Below are positions 31,358 to 37,987 of a stretch of DNA of 38,097 bases, piece by piece. Under the pieces are notes generated by a model, which saw nothing but the letters and a program-made list of their open reading frames with translations, searched no databases and was not told the DNA's origin. The first letter of the stretch is position 1, and every line of letters begins with the position of its first letter. Location of the stretch: contig NZ_WHYR01000034.1 in NCBI RefSeq assembly GCF_009428905.1, forward strand, positions 1-38,097, read 5' to 3'. The DNA comes from Desulfofundulus thermobenzoicus. Lineage in GTDB: Bacteria > Bacillota > Desulfotomaculia > Desulfotomaculales > Desulfovirgulaceae. The translations under genes were made by a program, and so were the position numbers.

Positions 31358-32839
31358 GTGACGCACGTCTACGTGCTTTCAAAAAGCGGCAAACCCCTGA
31401 TGCCGACCAGGCCCGCCAGGGCGAGGCACCTGCCCAAGGCAGGCGAAGCCAGGGTGGTGAAGGTAACGCTTTTCACCATTCAACTGACCATCGACACGCC
31501 TGAAACAGTACAACCGGTTTACGCCGGTCAGGACCCCGGGTTGACTCAGGGAGTGGCCGCCGTAAGTGAAGACGGCGAAGTCCTGTTTCAAGCCGAAGTC
31601 AAATGCAGGCCGGATATTTCCGAAAAACTCGCGGAGCGCAGGAATTACCGGAGAAGCCGGCGCTACCGCAAGACCAGGTACCGTCAGCCAAGGTTTGCGA
31701 ACCGCAGAAGGCCTGAAGGCTGGGTGGCTCCCTCCATCCGGCAGTTGAAGCACGAGCACGACAAGCTACGGAGACTGGTCGAGAGCATCCTGCCTGTAAC
31801 CGACTGGGCGATAGAACTGAACAAGTTCGACTTTCAGAAGATGGAGAACCCCGACATACAAGGCGTCCAGTACCAGAACGGTCCACAGAAAGGGTATTTC
31901 GACGTGAGAGAATACGTCCTCGAACGCGACGGCTACGCCTGCGTCCTGTGCGAGAGCAACGTCAACCGCAAGCTCTACCATTTCAGGGGCAAGTCCGACA
32001 GGCCGAAAAACCTGGTCACCTTCTGCGGGGAATGCCACAAGAAGGCAGTAGACAAGGAAATCCCGTTTGAAGTGCTGCTGGAGAGCTACCGCTGGGCGGC
32101 CGAAGATGGCTATGAATACTTGATGGCTCTTGAGGCTCAGACGCGCATCGACCGGGACATGCCCCGGCGGCTGCTGGAATATACAGCTCTACAGCACAGG
32201 GAATTTAAAAAGCCGGTTTATCCGGTGGTGCTAAACTTAACCGGCAGGCCGCAAACAGATACCTACAGTTTCGATTGTTTGGACCTCACCGTGATAGCTT
32301 TCAGCTACCGGCTGATTAACCTGGTGGACCTCCCCGGGGAAGAGGTTTTAAAGCATGGCCCGGTGGGGATTATCCCGCTGGTACCGCTGATGCGCCACCA
32401 GTTGCCGGACGAGGAAGTGCTTGCCGAATGCGCCAGGCGCATAGAAGAAGCGCCCGCAGAATGGCAACCGGACTTATACTTTGGTCTGGCGCTGTTTTCA
32501 TCGCTCCGCTATACCAGGGAGATTATCTTAAAAATAATCGAGGTGAGCAAAATGGAAACCTCTCCGCTGTTTGATGGCATCCGGGAGAAGTGGATTGACC
32601 AGGGGGAACAACGAGGTCTACAAAAGGGCCTGCAGCAAGGTTCACGGGAAGAGCGCATTAAAGCGATTATGGAAGCTTTGGAGGAGAATACCGGTTGTTA
32701 CCCCGAGGATTTGGGTGATCGGCTGCGGGCTATTCAAGATATGGACATTTTAAAGGCGCTTTTTCGCCGAGCTGTAAAAGCAAAAAGTTTAGAAGAGTTC
32801 ACGTCCGCATTAAACGAAATAGCAAAGCTAAATAATTGA
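31358..32839 (+). CDS. Chimera: IscB N-terminal part fused in frame to an Rpn/YhgA-type nuclease C-terminal part
   Basis: One uninterrupted 493-codon frame. Residues 1-235 are IscB: PLMP motif (GKPLMPTRPARARHL), RuvC-I with D59 (AGQDPGLTQGVA), arginine-rich bridge helix (RRNYRRSRRYRKTRYRQPRF), RuvC-II with E153 (AIELNKFDFQKM), and HNH (REYVLERDGYACVLC ... YHFRGKSDRPKNLV ... CGECHKK). RuvC-III, which should follow, is missing. From about residue 245 the protein matches PD-(D/E)XK Rpn/YhgA-type transposase-nucleases (YLMALEAQTRIDRDMPRRLL, then EYTALQHREFKKPVYPVVLN, SPLFDGIREKW), but their N-terminal catalytic aspartate part is missing. GAGGAGGT lies 7 bases before GTG 31358. RuvC and Rpn activities should be lost; HNH looks whole. 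Confidence 0.82.
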   Translation: MTHVYVLSKSGKPLMPTRPARARHLPKAGEARVVKVTLFTIQLTIDTPETVQPVYAGQDPGLTQGVAAVSEDGEVLFQAEVKCRPDISEKLAERRNYRRSRRYRKTRYRQPRFANRRRPEGWVAPSIRQLKHEHDKLRRLVESILPVTDWAIELNKFDFQKMENPDIQGVQYQNGPQKGYFDVREYVLERDGYACVLCESNVNRKLYHFRGKSDRPKNLVTFCGECHKKAVDKEIPFEVLLESYRWAAEDGYEYLMALEAQTRIDRDMPRRLLEYTALQHREFKKPVYPVVLNLTGRPQTDTYSFDCLDLTVIAFSYRLINLVDLPGEEVLKHGPVGIIPLVPLMRHQLPDEEVLAECARRIEEAPAEWQPDLYFGLALFSSLRYTREIILKIIEVSKMETSPLFDGIREKWIDQGEQRGLQKGLQQGSREERIKAIMEALEENTGCYPEDLGDRLRAIQDMDILKALFRRAVKAKSLEEFTSALNEIAKLNN

Positions 32840-32873
32840 CGGCATACATGAATTATACCATGGCAGGAGATCC

Positions 32874-33614
32874 TTATCTGATTATTTTGTATCGAATCAT
32901 TTCCACCGGCAACCCAACCCTGGCCGCAAATTGCTCCAGGGTTTCATTAACTTCCGGCTCATCGCCCCAGGTAAGCAATTCTACGGCATATCTATTAGCT
33001 TCGTATTCCACCCTGGGTTCCATCAGGGTGTGTTCTGCAAGAAAGAAATATCCCATGCCCCTGGGGGACATTTGCCGGTGCCCCAATTCATGGGCCAAGA
33101 CAAAACGCTTCAGCCATTCCGGAAGGTTGGAGTTGAGGACAATGGTAACCCTCCCGGCTATTTCAAGGATGAGGCCCTTAATTCGGCGAAAGGGGAATTC
33201 GTCCACGTCAATGCCCATGGCCCGCGCCAGGCGATAGGGACCGGCGATGGTGCTGCTGTCATAAGGGTTTAGAACGGGGATGACCCTTACCCCATATTGG
33301 GCCAGATCCGCTTTGATAAGGACGGCTTTGGCCCGGCGGCGCACAAACCGGGACATGTCATGCACAAGGATGAGGGAAACACGAGGGTCTCCTTTCGCTT
33401 CCTGAATCATGCGTTCGAATTCATCTCTTTTTACGTCATCCCGGTATGCAGACTTGCCCAGGTCGGTGAATTCCCGGAGTATGATTATACCTTCCCTGTC
33501 GGCGTATTCCCGGATTTTCCTCAGTTGTTCGGGCACTGAAACGTCCTTTTGCGCCTGACGCGGGTCGGATACGCGGGCATAAGAAAATGCGTAGCGGGGA
33601 TCGCGTTTTTTCAT
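32874..33614 (-). CDS. Chimera: serine-recombinase catalytic domain fused in frame to an ImmA/IrrE metallopeptidase
   Basis: A 246-residue frame. Residues 1-125 are the resolvase domain of a large serine recombinase (FSYARVSDPRQAQKD with nucleophile S16; DMSRFVRRRAKA; YGVRVIPVLNPYDSSTIAG). At about residue 126 (near 33239) it passes straight into an ImmA/IrrE-family domain (YRLARAMGIDVDEFPFRRIK ... FVLAHELGHRQMSPRG with HELGH at 175-179 ... EYEANRYAVELL, which adds the third zinc ligand). The recombinase helix and DNA-binding region are absent. Start ATG 33614 has GGAGG about 10 bases upstream. It may be a deletion product or a working fusion; the peptidase half looks almost complete. Confidence 0.8.
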   Translation of the reverse strand: MKKRDPRYAFSYARVSDPRQAQKDVSVPEQLRKIREYADREGIIILREFTDLGKSAYRDDVKRDEFERMIQEAKGDPRVSLILVHDMSRFVRRRAKAVLIKADLAQYGVRVIPVLNPYDSSTIAGPYRLARAMGIDVDEFPFRRIKGLILEIAGRVTIVLNSNLPEWLKRFVLAHELGHRQMSPRGMGYFFLAEHTLMEPRVEYEANRYAVELLTWGDEPEVNETLEQFAARVGLPVEMIRYKIIR

Positions 33615-33650
33615 TGGTTTTTGTCCTCCGATTTGTTCAATTTCAGTTCA

Positions 33651-33840
33651 CTAGTACCCTGACACATAAATTCGTACATCAAATTAACATTTTTCATGTT
33701 CAATTTAGAAAGACAGAAACTATTTCCTTTGAAAGGTTTTTACGATATTTAACGGATAAAAAATGGCTGTTTTTAACCCTGTTATTTGAACCAATCCCTT
33801 CGTAAAAAAGTGTGCAAGGACTTTTGTGTCGCGGTACTAG
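33651..33840. mobile_element. 190-bp MITE-like element with terminal inverted repeats
   Basis: The ends are CTAGTACCCTGACACA and, inverted, CTAGTACCGCGACACA (14 of 16 match), with weaker likeness continuing about 14 bases further in. The interior is AT-rich and carries no complete gene. It sits 36 bases upstream of the recombinase-ImmA gene start and may supply or break its promoter. No flanking target duplication beyond the CTAG ends was clear. It fills most of the 33615-33895 gap. Confidence 0.6.
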
Positions 33841-33895
33841 AAAAGAAAACGGTGAGTTTCCTTCCCTCCCTGACAGGCGGGGGCCGGCGGGAAAA

Positions 33896-34252
33896 CTAAA
33901 ACGTATAGGCTGCAGCCACCTCCCGGTAAAACATGTCAGCCCGGATTTCCATTTCATACCGTTGCCTGTCCAACCCCAGCACATACCCCGCCCGGGGCAT
34001 TTCCTCAATTATGTGGTACAGTTCGTGGAAAAACACCTCTTCCCGGGTCTCCTGGCTCAGATGCTGGTTGACAATTATGTAGAACCGGCCTTTACCTGAT
34101 CGGTATACGAAGGCGGCCACATCCTGCTCCAGGTCGGCCAGGTAGGGGAAAATATCATGCGAGCGCATGACCTCTTCCGGGCTGATGGTGCCGTCTAATA
34201 AGGCTCTGATAACGGCGTACCGGGATTTATTTCTCAGATCTTTTGCGCGCAT
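33896..34252 (-). CDS. Small ImmA/IrrE-like zinc metallopeptidase
   Basis: A 118-residue protein with the metal motif HELYH (EVFFHELYHIIEEM) and a downstream ERYEMEIRADMFYREV-like helix carrying the third ligand position (QRYEMEIRADMF). The N-terminus is helical (ALLDGTISPEEVMRSHDIF). ImmA/IrrE proteases usually cleave a partner XRE repressor to derepress a mobile element; the XRE gene lies about 600 bases upstream on the same strand. It is shorter than usual, and the ribosome site before ATG 34252 is weak. Confidence 0.75.
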   Translation of the reverse strand: MRAKDLRNKSRYAVIRALLDGTISPEEVMRSHDIFPYLADLEQDVAAFVYRSGKGRFYIIVNQHLSQETREEVFFHELYHIIEEMPRAGYVLGLDRQRYEMEIRADMFYREVAAAYTF

Positions 34253-34285
34253 CGTCTCAAATCATCACTTCCGGTCGAATATTGT

Positions 34286-34319
34286 AGAAAAACCGAACTG
34301 CTGCCATGCAAGGCAGCAG
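34286..34319 (-). terminator. Terminator after the coiled-coil gene
   Basis: On the minus strand CTGCTGCC, a 6-base loop and GGCAGCAG are followed by TTCGGTTTTTC. It separates the repressor/coiled-coil operon from the small ImmA gene. Confidence 0.7.
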
Positions 34320-34359
34320 TCGATTTATCAGGATAATTTTTGATCGCCATTGGCATGCA

Positions 34360-34839
34360 TCAACGTCCATGCTGCAATCTATAAAGCTGCATGTCATGTT
34401 GAACAACCTTATTGGCCAGATAGTCAATATTCGAATCAACTCCGTCTAATCTTTGCATGGTTTCTTTTTTGAAATCGGAGAAATCCTGGCGCAACTCATC
34501 AACCTTTTCTTCCAGTTGTTGTATGTTTTCTTCCAGAGTATGTTGATTCTCCAGTAATATAAGTTGGTTTTTCTCCAGCCTGACAACGTCTTGTTTGAGA
34601 GTGGCAACGTCCTGCTTGAGAGTGGCAACGTCCTGCTTGAGAGTGGCAACGTCCTGCTTGAGAGCGGCAACGTCCTGCTTGAGAGCGGCAACGTCAGCCA
34701 TTAACCCATTCTGGCCATTTTGAAGCTCCGTCACATCCTTCCTGAGTTCAGCCACCATGGAATTGGTATTGCCGACGATGCGGATAAGTTGTGTGACCAT
34801 TTCGTGAATTTGATCCAGGCGATTGTCGGGCTCGCTCAA
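34360..34839 (-). CDS. Coiled-coil protein with tandem heptads, function unknown
   Basis: A 159-residue, almost wholly helical protein. Residues about 49-90 are six near-identical heptads of DVAALKQ/DVATLKQ; the flanks (LEENIQQLEEKVDELRQDFS, FKKETMQRLDGVDSNIDYLA) continue the heptad pattern. There is no enzyme motif or membrane span. Such proteins occur next to XRE repressors in Firmicute islands, but no role is known. It starts with TTG 34839 after AAAGGGGGG and lies 17 bases downstream of the repressor, so the two are cotranscribed. Confidence 0.7.
   Translation of the reverse strand: MSEPDNRLDQIHEMVTQLIRIVGNTNSMVAELRKDVTELQNGQNGLMADVAALKQDVAALKQDVATLKQDVATLKQDVATLKQDVVRLEKNQLILLENQHTLEENIQQLEEKVDELRQDFSDFKKETMQRLDGVDSNIDYLANKVVQHDMQLYRLQHGR
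34584..34688. repeat. 21-bp tandem repeat (five units) in the coiled-coil gene
   Basis: Units begin at 34584, 34605, 34626, 34647 and 34668 with sequence CAACGTCCTGCTTGAGAGTGG or one- to two-base variants; a sixth is partial. Each encodes one heptad. Near-identity at the DNA level suggests recent expansion by slippage and a length that may vary among strains. It is not a CRISPR, because there are no spacers. Confidence 0.9.
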
Positions 34840-34856
34840 TCCAACCCCCCCTTTCC

Positions 34857-35285
34857 TTAATCTTCCGTAGCCTCGGCGTCCTCGATGGCTTTAATCACCT
34901 TGATGATCTTCTTTATGGATTTTGGGGTGAGGGGCTTGACCTGTTTGAAGAGCAGTTGCAGGTCGTCCCTTTTCACCAACTCCTGCCAGAACTCCAGCAG
35001 TTCAGGGTCGTCGGAAATGGCAGCCTCTATGGTTCTGGCTGCCGCTTCGTTGGGGTCCTCTTCTTTTTCGGGGAGGTACCCGGCGGCGGCCAGGAGATCT
35101 TCTACACTAACTTTTAAGAATGGGGCAAGCCTATTCAGTGTTTTAGGAGACGGTATTTGTACACCCGATTCTATCCGAGAAAGGGTTGCCACAGTCACAC
35201 CGGAGGCCCTGTGAAGCTCACCTAGCGTTTCATAGCCAGCCCTTATCCTTAATTCCCTTATTTTCTCTCCAATATCTCTGCGCAC
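34857..35285 (-). CDS. XRE-family repressor
   Basis: A 142-residue protein: N-terminal lambda-repressor-like HTH (IGEKIRELRIRAGYETLGEL, HRASGVTVATLSRIESG, SPKTLNRLAPFLKVSVEDLL), then a charged helical C-terminal domain. It starts with GTG 35285 behind GAGGTG. It faces the Cro-like gene across a 138-base region with four operator palindromes and two promoters, the genetic-switch layout of temperate elements. ImmA-like peptidases encoded nearby are candidate antirepressors. Confidence 0.88.
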   Translation of the reverse strand: MRRDIGEKIRELRIRAGYETLGELHRASGVTVATLSRIESGVQIPSPKTLNRLAPFLKVSVEDLLAAAGYLPEKEEDPNEAAARTIEAAISDDPELLEFWQELVKRDDLQLLFKQVKPLTPKSIKKIIKVIKAIEDAEATED

Positions 35286-35303
35286 TTTTTACACCTCACT
35301 AAC

Positions 35304-35414
35304 ATTATAACCAAAGCATTACGGTAACGTAACTATTACGAGCGCGAAAATTTTTTCTTCAAATCACTTGCGTTCTCGTAAGGTGTATGGTAATATAATG
35401 TTACGATGGCGTAA
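35304..35414. promoter_or_regulatory. Divergent switch region with four TTACG-N4-CGTAA operators
   Basis: Palindromes: 35319-35332 (TTACGGTAACGTAA), 35336-35349 (TTACGAGCGCGAAA, right half degenerate), 35368-35381 (TTGCGTTCTCGTAA) and 35401-35414 (TTACGATGGCGTAA). Rightward promoter: TTGCGT at 35368-35373, 17 bases, extended -10 TGGTAATAT ending 35396. Leftward promoter: TATAAT (complement of 35304-35309) with a TTACGT -35 inside the first operator. Each -35 overlaps an operator, so occupancy should block both promoters. Confidence 0.8.
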
Positions 35415-35423
35415 GGGAAAGGG

Positions 35424-35717
35424 GTGTTGACAATAGCTACCATAAAGCTAAATCTCAAAGCTTTTCAAAACTTAACCAACGGGCTTAAAGATAGTGATAT
35501 AGCCAAAAGAATGGGCATATCCACGGTTCAGTTATGGAGGGTTCGTTTGCCGGATAATGATCCAAGACACAATGATCCAGGTGTAGATTTTGTTGCCGGG
35601 TTATTAGCCGCTTTCCCTGGGGTAAAATTCGAAGACGTATTTTTTTTAGATGGACCGTTACGACAACGCAAGAGAGACTCTTCAGGCACCGAAGTTTCTC
35701 AAGTTGCTGAGGCATAG
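35424..35717 (+). CDS. Cro-like HTH regulator
   Basis: A 97-residue protein with one HTH (KDSDIAKRMGISTVQLWRVR) followed by a short helical region (VDFVAGLLAAFPGVKFEDVFFLDG) of the type seen in XRE/Cro-family phage regulators, then a polar tail. It is divergent from the XRE repressor and starts 10 bases after the last operator; GTG 35424 and TTG 35427 are both possible starts. It probably binds the same operators. Confidence 0.65.
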   Translation: MLTIATIKLNLKAFQNLTNGLKDSDIAKRMGISTVQLWRVRLPDNDPRHNDPGVDFVAGLLAAFPGVKFEDVFFLDGPLRQRKRDSSGTEVSQVAEA

Positions 35718-35855
35718 AGCTAATGGATATGCCTTAGAAACCGAAGGAAGATAACCCCATGCTGTCCATAATCGAGATAATCCATAATAAGTCGTGTACT
35801 GATACTATACCACACCCCGGAAAACTATGCCTACCGGACGATAGGGGGGATGTCA

Positions 35856-36053
35856 ATGGATAGGATCAGGCTTCTTCTGCGAATCGAGCGCCTTCGCAAG
35901 AGGTTGAATGAAACAAATCCAGAGGATCGGGATGAGTTACAAGCGATCAGCCGGCGTCTGGACAGGTTGATCGTTCAGTTCCTGAGAGGACCGGGCGGGG
36001 TGACTTGCCGGGCAAATCTATGTGGTTATTCTATGGAAAATTACGGTAAGTGA
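35856..36053 (+). CDS. Spo0E-like aspartyl-phosphate phosphatase family protein
   Basis: A 65-residue protein. IRLLLRIERLRKRLNETNPE and DELQAISRRLDRLIVQFLR give the two-helix hairpin of Spo0E-like phosphatases; the family signature is S-x-x-LD-x-LI at the start of helix 2, here SRRLDRLI. Spo0E-type proteins remove phosphate from Spo0A~P and delay sporulation. The C-terminal tail (GGVTCRANLCGYS) is unusual. AGGGGGG is spaced 6 bases from ATG 35856. Short helical proteins can mimic this pattern, so the call is moderate. Bases 35718-35855 hold no gene. Confidence 0.6.
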   Translation: MDRIRLLLRIERLRKRLNETNPEDRDELQAISRRLDRLIVQFLRGPGGVTCRANLCGYSMENYGK

Positions 36054-36105
36054 CCCATCAGCAAATTAATTAAATTGTTGGGTACATTAAGGAGGGGACA
36101 CGGGA

Positions 36106-36330
36106 ATGGATTGGACGTTCGTGGATGTCGCTGACATTCCCACGCCGCCGGAGGCGCTGGAACTGCGTGAACGGTGTATGGTCGAGTGGATGGTCAGTTT
36201 GTTTCTAGCGGAAATGGGGGCCTCCAACTTAAGGCAACTCTCCGGGCCGAAATCACCGGAAAGTCCTGGTTATCCCCTGAAAACTCGCGGCAAGCGGGGA
36301 AAAAGCCGACCAGGAAGTGAAGCCCGGTGA
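36106..36330 (+). CDS. Small hypothetical protein preceding the ParB-domain gene
   Basis: A 74-residue protein (MDWTFVDVADIPTPPEALEL then RERCMVEWMVSLFLAEMG) with a basic, Pro/Gly-rich tail. AAGGAGGGG lies about 8 bases before ATG 36106. Its stop overlaps the next start (GTGA at 36327-36330), so the two are translationally coupled. No family is recognised. Confidence 0.65.
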   Translation: MDWTFVDVADIPTPPEALELRERCMVEWMVSLFLAEMGASNLRQLSGPKSPESPGYPLKTRGKRGKSRPGSEAR

Positions 36331-37454
36331 ATATAAACGAGATAACCATAGATGAATCCATATACCCCCGCACTGAAATCGATCCGGAAACCGTGGCCCG
36401 TTACCGCGAGGTCCTGGAATCCGGGGTGAAGCTGCCACCCTTGGTTGTAATGCCAGACGGCCGCCTGCTGGACGGCCGGCACCGCCTGGAGGCATACCGG
36501 CAACTCGGGGCTGAAACCGTGGAAGTGGTCCTGGAAAGCCCCAGCGATCCAGACGCCCGGGCGGTGGAGTTAAACCTCCGCCACGGACGCCCGCTCACCC
36601 GGGCCGAACTAAGGGAAGCCGCCCGGCGATGGTACGGGAAAAAGCCGGTGGCCGAAATCGCCGGCCTTCTCGGGGTCACCCGCCAGACCGTGCAGAACTG
36701 GGTGGCCGAACTGGCGGCGGAACGGGAAAGAGTGCGGGACGAGATCAGGGAAAAAGCCCTGGAAATGCGGGCAATGGGTATGACCCAGGAAGAGGTGGCG
36801 GAACGGTTGGGTATTCCTCAACAAACAATTTCGCGATGGGAAAATAAGGAATACCCAAGTGTAAAAAATTTGACACCTGGGTATACAGAGACTCCCAGTC
36901 ACAAAAAAAGCCGGGTACAAAGAAATGAGATGCCCCAGGAGGAAGATGACCGGGAAGAAGCTGTACTAGCCCCTAATGGAGACGATCTGGAAAGCGAATC
37001 TGTGGAAGCGGAAGCAGAATATTATCCGGTGGAACCACTGGTTCCCACCGAGGAAACACCAGCCCGGGATGAAGATGAAACTCCCAGTACCGATAACAAA
37101 CCTCTGAAAGATTACGGTGGCCGTGCAGCGGCAGAAGAATTCAGAAAAAAGATCCTTCCTTACTCTGACATGGTAAAAGAATTTTTCAACAGCATAAAAA
37201 AAACATACGAACTTGCAAAGCAACTAATTGAGCGAGAGGATGAATTACTTGAATCCGTCGCAAGTATGCAACATGATGGAACAACTATATCACTTCTGGC
37301 AAATACGGTGATTCCTGCCTGTGAAACAGTGTATTTCCCTTATATCTCCAATGCTAAAGACATGCTGGCTGAAATAATCAAACCTGGGATTAAGGGTGTA
37401 GTAAACAACAAAAAGTTTAAGGCCATCAAGGGGGGTAAAACAAATGGCGGCTAA
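36327..37454 (+). CDS. ParB N-terminal-domain protein with two HTH motifs
   Basis: A 375-residue protein. Residues 1-80 are a ParB/Srx-like domain (VARYREVLESGVKLPPLVVM, then PDGRLLDGRHRLEAYRQLGA, with the DGRHR motif). Next are two HTH segments: VAEIAGLLGVTRQTVQNWVA and TQEEVAERLGIPQQTISRWE. An acidic linker (about 200-255) and a helical AT-richer C-terminus (about 265-375) follow. ParB-type proteins bind centromere sites or CTP; free-standing ones act in plasmid or phage partition and regulation. No ParA is in view. It is coupled to the small gene before it and overlaps the next gene by 11 bases. Confidence 0.82.
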   Translation: MNINEITIDESIYPRTEIDPETVARYREVLESGVKLPPLVVMPDGRLLDGRHRLEAYRQLGAETVEVVLESPSDPDARAVELNLRHGRPLTRAELREAARRWYGKKPVAEIAGLLGVTRQTVQNWVAELAAERERVRDEIREKALEMRAMGMTQEEVAERLGIPQQTISRWENKEYPSVKNLTPGYTETPSHKKSRVQRNEMPQEEDDREEAVLAPNGDDLESESVEAEAEYYPVEPLVPTEETPARDEDETPSTDNKPLKDYGGRAAAEEFRKKILPYSDMVKEFFNSIKKTYELAKQLIEREDELLESVASMQHDGTTISLLANTVIPACETVYFPYISNAKDMLAEIIKPGIKGVVNNKKFKAIKGGKTNGG

Positions 37455-37848
37455 ACAAAGGAAGCGTCGCGGCGGCGTCCTGGCCGACGCCCTGCATAAA
37501 CTCATCGAAGAGCGCCACCCCAACGGTCTGCCCGTGGGACAGGCGGCCGCCGACCTGTACGGCAGCGACACCAAGAACCACCGGGAGCGGATCTACCGCC
37601 TGGCCGCCGCATTACGGAAAAACAATATTTTGGTTTACAGTTTTGGGGGCCGTTATCATTTATGCAATGAAGATGGCTTGCGGTTGACAGAAGTTGCCGT
37701 TCAACGCCATATACTTGCAATTTCTATGTTGCAAAATGCGTTTTTGTTAACAGAAAAGGCATTTGAAATTGGTCCACCAGAACAAAAAAGCAGGCTGGAA
37801 CAATCCCTTAATGACCTAAAACAACAAATAAAGAGGATGCTTGGGTAA
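37444..37848 (+). CDS. Winged-helix-like protein, function unknown
   Basis: A 134-residue protein. Residues about 10-75 (GGVLADALHKLIEERHPNGL, PVGQAAADLYGSDTKNHRER, IYRLAAALRKNNILVYSFGG, RYHL) have the size and pattern of a winged helix ending in a beta wing. The C-terminal part is helical (SRLEQSLNDLKQQIKRML). It overlaps the ParB-domain gene by 11 bases, so they share an operon. The GC content falls in its second half. It may act with the ParB-like protein. Confidence 0.65.
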   Translation: MAAKQRKRRGGVLADALHKLIEERHPNGLPVGQAAADLYGSDTKNHRERIYRLAAALRKNNILVYSFGGRYHLCNEDGLRLTEVAVQRHILAISMLQNAFLLTEKAFEIGPPEQKSRLEQSLNDLKQQIKRMLG

Positions 37849-37888
37849 GGAGCATCGCGAACGGCAAATAAAAAAAGGGTGGTTGGAT

Positions 37889-37987
37889 ATGGGTCAAGAC
37901 ACGGTTTTTAAATTATTAAACCTTATTCGAGATCATTTTCCGGATGGCATTAAAGTAGAACATGCTGCAGCACTAGTGTTGCATTAA
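37889..37987 (+). pseudogene. Truncated paralogue of the winged-helix-like gene
   Basis: A 32-codon frame, MGQDTVFKLLNLIRDHFPDG then IKVEHAAALVLH, follows GGGTGG. It aligns with the N-terminus of the upstream gene (LHKLIEERHPNGLPVGQAAADL), then stops where the other continues. It is a cut copy or a very short regulator. The last 110 bases of the window show no gene. Confidence 0.4.

Noticed and set aside
31358..32839. Complete IscB or Cas9-like effector
   Set aside because: RuvC-III is absent; similarity to IscB stops after HNH and changes to an Rpn-type nuclease.
32874..33614. Active integrase of the island
   Set aside because: Only the catalytic domain of the serine recombinase remains; the DNA-binding and recombinase regions are replaced by an ImmA/IrrE domain.
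34584..34688. Possible CRISPR array
   Set aside because: The 21-bp units are contiguous with no spacers and are in frame as coiled-coil heptads.
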